From positions 186,001 through 250,000 of the forward strand of contig NZ_PYFW01000005.1 in the NCBI RefSeq assembly GCF_003020125.1: 64,000 nt of DNA. Direction: 5' to 3'. The notes below the pieces were generated by a model. It made no database searches. It was not told the DNA's origin and worked only from the letters and a program-made list of their open reading frames with translations. The DNA comes from Bradyrhizobium sp. MOS003. Its GTDB lineage: Bacteria > Pseudomonadota > Alphaproteobacteria > Rhizobiales > Xanthobacteraceae. Of this stretch, positions 63,501 to 64,000 are shown piece by piece; the stretch's first letter is position 1; every line of letters starts with the position of its first letter. The position numbers and the translations under genes are program-made.

Positions 63501-64000
63501 ATGTCCAACCGAGGCATCTCCACTGACGGTGCCGCTGGCGAGATCGACTACAACGCCACCGGTCGCGTTCGCGAACAGTATCTGCGTGCTGCCATTACCG
63601 GTTATGAGATCGTTGCCGCCCTGGCCCTGGACGGAATTGAAACCGATGAAGCCCGTCGCATCGTAAGTGTCGGCAAAATTGCTGCCATAGATGCTGTTGA
63701 CGCCCGTAAAGCTGTCGTGACCGACCGACCCGTCCCCGGTAACCGAGCCGGCGTTCAGGCTGACGGTGACGCCGCTGGTGGCATTCGTGTAGAGCAGCCG
63801 CGTGTTGCTATTGCCGGTGATCTGGTCATCACCGCCCAGGCCCTCGAACTGGTTGAAATTGCCGAACGAGCCGACATTGAGCGCGCCGCCCTGACCGTAG
63901 CCGGTCGCATCATAGGTATCGGCGAAGATCGTCCCCTGGATGCCTTCGACCGACTGCAGTGTATCCGTGCCGCTGGAGGCGTCGCCCGTGACTGTGCCAC
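57594..64000 (-). CDS. Giant secreted repeat protein, RTX-like/adhesin-type (5' partial)
   Basis: The frame is open from the stop at 57594 to the window edge: over 2100 residues, with the N-terminus outside. It is made of beta-rich repeats of about 80-90 residues, with turns such as GLGGNDxITGNGNTR, VTVDLAAGTATGDAS and GTDTLRSIEGVQGSNFADTYDATGF. The GGND turns resemble Ca-binding RTX nonapeptides. A 674-residue super-repeat is seen (see the repeat entry). The last 600 residues have a different, shorter repeat (GVENVNGT-x-DDTLTL). It probably ends up outside the cell as an adhesin or matrix protein, exported by type I secretion. The GTG at 63480-63482 is not a real start, because the frame continues upstream with matching repeats. 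Confidence 0.82.
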   Translation of the reverse strand, partial: GTVTGDASSGTDTLQSVEGIQGTIFADTYDATGYGQGGALNVGSFGNFNQFEGLGGDDQITGNSNTRLLYTNATSGVTVSLNAGSVTGDGSVGHDSFTGVNSIYGSNFADTYDATGFIGFNSVQGQGGNDLITGNGSTQILFANATGGVVVDLASGTVSGDASVGHDTITGGVNSVSGSGFNDTLKGASGADNLLGNGGADTFVYVTGGGADFIGDFSHGQADKIDLSGAGIYNLADVQAIASQQGSNTFINFGNGDSLTLQNVNLTSLTAADFIFAPGVHLIGDANPNTLAGTVYVDNLSGLGGNDVLQGLGGNDQLDGGQGFDRADYGDATGGITANLAAGSVTGAGVGTDVLTNVEGILGSDYADTFNAGGFIGSTGLPGVATGQSEFEGRGGNDIVVGDINALGQIVTRLSYLGATSAVTVDIGAGTADGDASVGHDTFSNVSTVWGSASNDTFYGSDNAAFTYETYEGRGGDDYIDGRGGYDQVTYNSDTTTTSGIYVHLAAGTVNGDATVGTDTIRNVEAARGTNFDDTFDATGFGQAGASNVGSSGAFNDFAGAGGDDTIIGNGSTRLNYQIAASSVSVDLETSAVGTTNAVTVAGSASGATEGTDTFTGVNAVQGSTFSDTLFGSSFNNNFTGLGGNDDIDGRGGFDTAIYNSISTVTGGVTVDMAAGTATGDASIGTDTLRSIEGIQGTGYVDTYLATGFNGSSANAGSFGTFNQFEGLGGDDAITGNGNTRLLYINATGAVTVSLNAGSVTGDVSVGHDTFTGVNSVYGSNFADTYDATGFVGFNSFQGQGGNDLINGNGSTQLLFANATGGVVVDLASGTVSGDGSVGHDTITGGVNGVSGSNFTDTLKGGSGGDNLVGNGGADTFVYVSGGGADFIGDFSHAQGDKIDLSGVGIYNLADVQAIASQQGSNTFINFGNGDSLTLQNVNLASLTAADFIFAPGVHLIGDANPNTLVGTVYADNLSGLGGNDRLKGLDGDDLLDGGLGFDRADYVAATGGITANLAAGSVTGPGVGTDTLVNVEAIVGSDYADTFNATGFTGDTGIAGTNAGFNEFEGRGGNDSITGATNSLGALLTRISYASATGSVTVDLAAHSATGDGSVGTDTLVGSGFGGVVGSGFADQLLGSTNGPGTVEIFEGRAGDDFIDGRAGFDRADYALDPAAVGGINVQLASGTVTGDAATVGTDTLRSVESVRGSNAADVFNANGFSGSSQNAGSNGTFNEFIGMGGNDSITGNGNTRVAFTNATGGVNVDLLAGTASGDASTGNDTFSGVNAVMGSMFNDTIRGSNITTTTETFTGFAGDDFIDGRGGFDIASYNNLYFSTGPVTIDFTAGTATGDASIGNDTLRGIEGAQGTNFNDVFTATNFGAVGFQNTTINNVGNNGNFNQFEGLAGNDTITGNGNTRIIYSSATDAVTVNLQAGTATGGGSIGTDTYVGVNSATGSNLNDVYNATGFTGVTSAGSFGTFNLFEGLLGNDNITGNGNTRVSYSQASGGGVSVDLSTGIVSGAAGADFITGGVNSVQGSNQADLLVGGSSNEFFFGGGAGDTINAGGGNDGITGQGGDDAIDGGTGTDMAIFSGAQSQYAIMTSGTIQVQDSVSNRDGTDTLSNVEVLQFSDAILLQSSGTPGSPIDLSTQQFSNSAPVIGTAGDDYLRVGSNIFGHAINLGTGTGDTVLLNGTFGNGYTLNLAGVENVTGTGNDEFVNLTANANGLVVDLGGGNDQVSLAGGANTLSLIGVENVGGTDYGATPGVNDVLTLSTTVTGLNISLGNGDNTMYLAAGANSFVNIYDVNHVNGTAGDDTLTVTGSIAAANGVAIDLGNGQDTIVLGGNYAAFAATGVEHINGNSADNQLTLTNDVNGTAIDMGGGSDWVWLANGVNSLSISGVENLNGSDFTGNLNPSDDTLTLLNTVSGVNVNLGEGTANVLNLAAGSNSFDNLWNVNLLNGSSSDDVLTLQGSPANVIDLGDGNDTLNINMNVFDITVKNVETINGSANFDRITIGNTAGNTTITAGTGADEIYASAGHDNFCFLSTADSAAGAADTIHNFDADNDSFTFSGISVAGGHIEYVENAGLLGANQASAHLQNSGPGNDYLQIDIDGDGTSDMDVSLQNATGTLHNGNFLLS
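59440..64000. repeat. 2022-bp super-repeat inside the giant gene
   Basis: Landmarks such as CCAGGCGCGAAGATGAA (61141 and 63163) and CCGAGCCGGCGTTCAGGC (61721 and 63743) recur exactly 2022 bp, or 674 codons, apart. Two units are mostly within the window and a third begins near the edge. Confidence 0.88.

Overview
The window is GC-rich alphaproteobacterial chromosome. I infer Bradyrhizobium or a close relative from three things: interspersed palindromic repeats of the kind common in that genus, two promoters matching the alphaproteobacterial general-stress sigma factor EcfG, and the overall gene mix. The genus call is inference; no rRNA or tRNA gene was recognised.

Positions 1-28270 are ordinary chromosome with short operons. 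In order they hold: the end of an outer-membrane beta-barrel/autotransporter gene; two VOC proteins and a cupin; a CsbD stress protein; an FKBP isomerase; a gamma-glutamyltransferase-like enzyme; trhO-slyX; a Cache/PAS/GGDEF cyclase; a small stress-promoter gene; hemE; a FixJ-type regulator; a divergent hemC in a TetR-GMC oxidoreductase operon; a GGDEF-EAL protein; a three-gene vanillate-demethylase-like operon (Rieske oxygenase, GntR regulator, flavin/2Fe-2S reductase); pgm; a non-coding stretch that looks like a dispersed repeat; a secreted alpha/beta hydrolase; a lytic transglycosylase; an OmpR-type regulator; an acyltransferase; an MBL-fold hydrolase; and an aldose-epimerase-like protein.

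Positions 28444-56131 form a large exopolysaccharide locus of the Wzx/Wzy type. It has a polyprenyl-phosphate sugar-phosphate transferase, four GT4-like glycosyltransferases, two MOP flippases, a Wzy-like polymerase, a Wzz/BY-kinase co-polymerase, a pyruvyl transferase and four acyltransferase-3 proteins. The genes suggest a polymer carrying pyruvate ketals and several O-acyl groups. No Wza-type outer-membrane exporter is present in the window. The unusual part is a pair of related glycoside hydrolases. One is a 445-aa exported enzyme resembling PslG of Pseudomonas. The other is a 1302-aa protein joining a similar catalytic domain to 166-residue tandem repeats and an RTX-like tail, probably a secreted enzyme acting on or held in the polysaccharide.

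Positions 56213-64000 hold three small genes and, on the minus strand, the 3' end of a giant repeat protein (over 2100 residues in the window, continuing past the edge) with a 674-residue super-repeat. Intergenic stretches in the locus are long and comparatively AT-rich. Two of them share a near-identical palindromic motif that may bind a common regulator.
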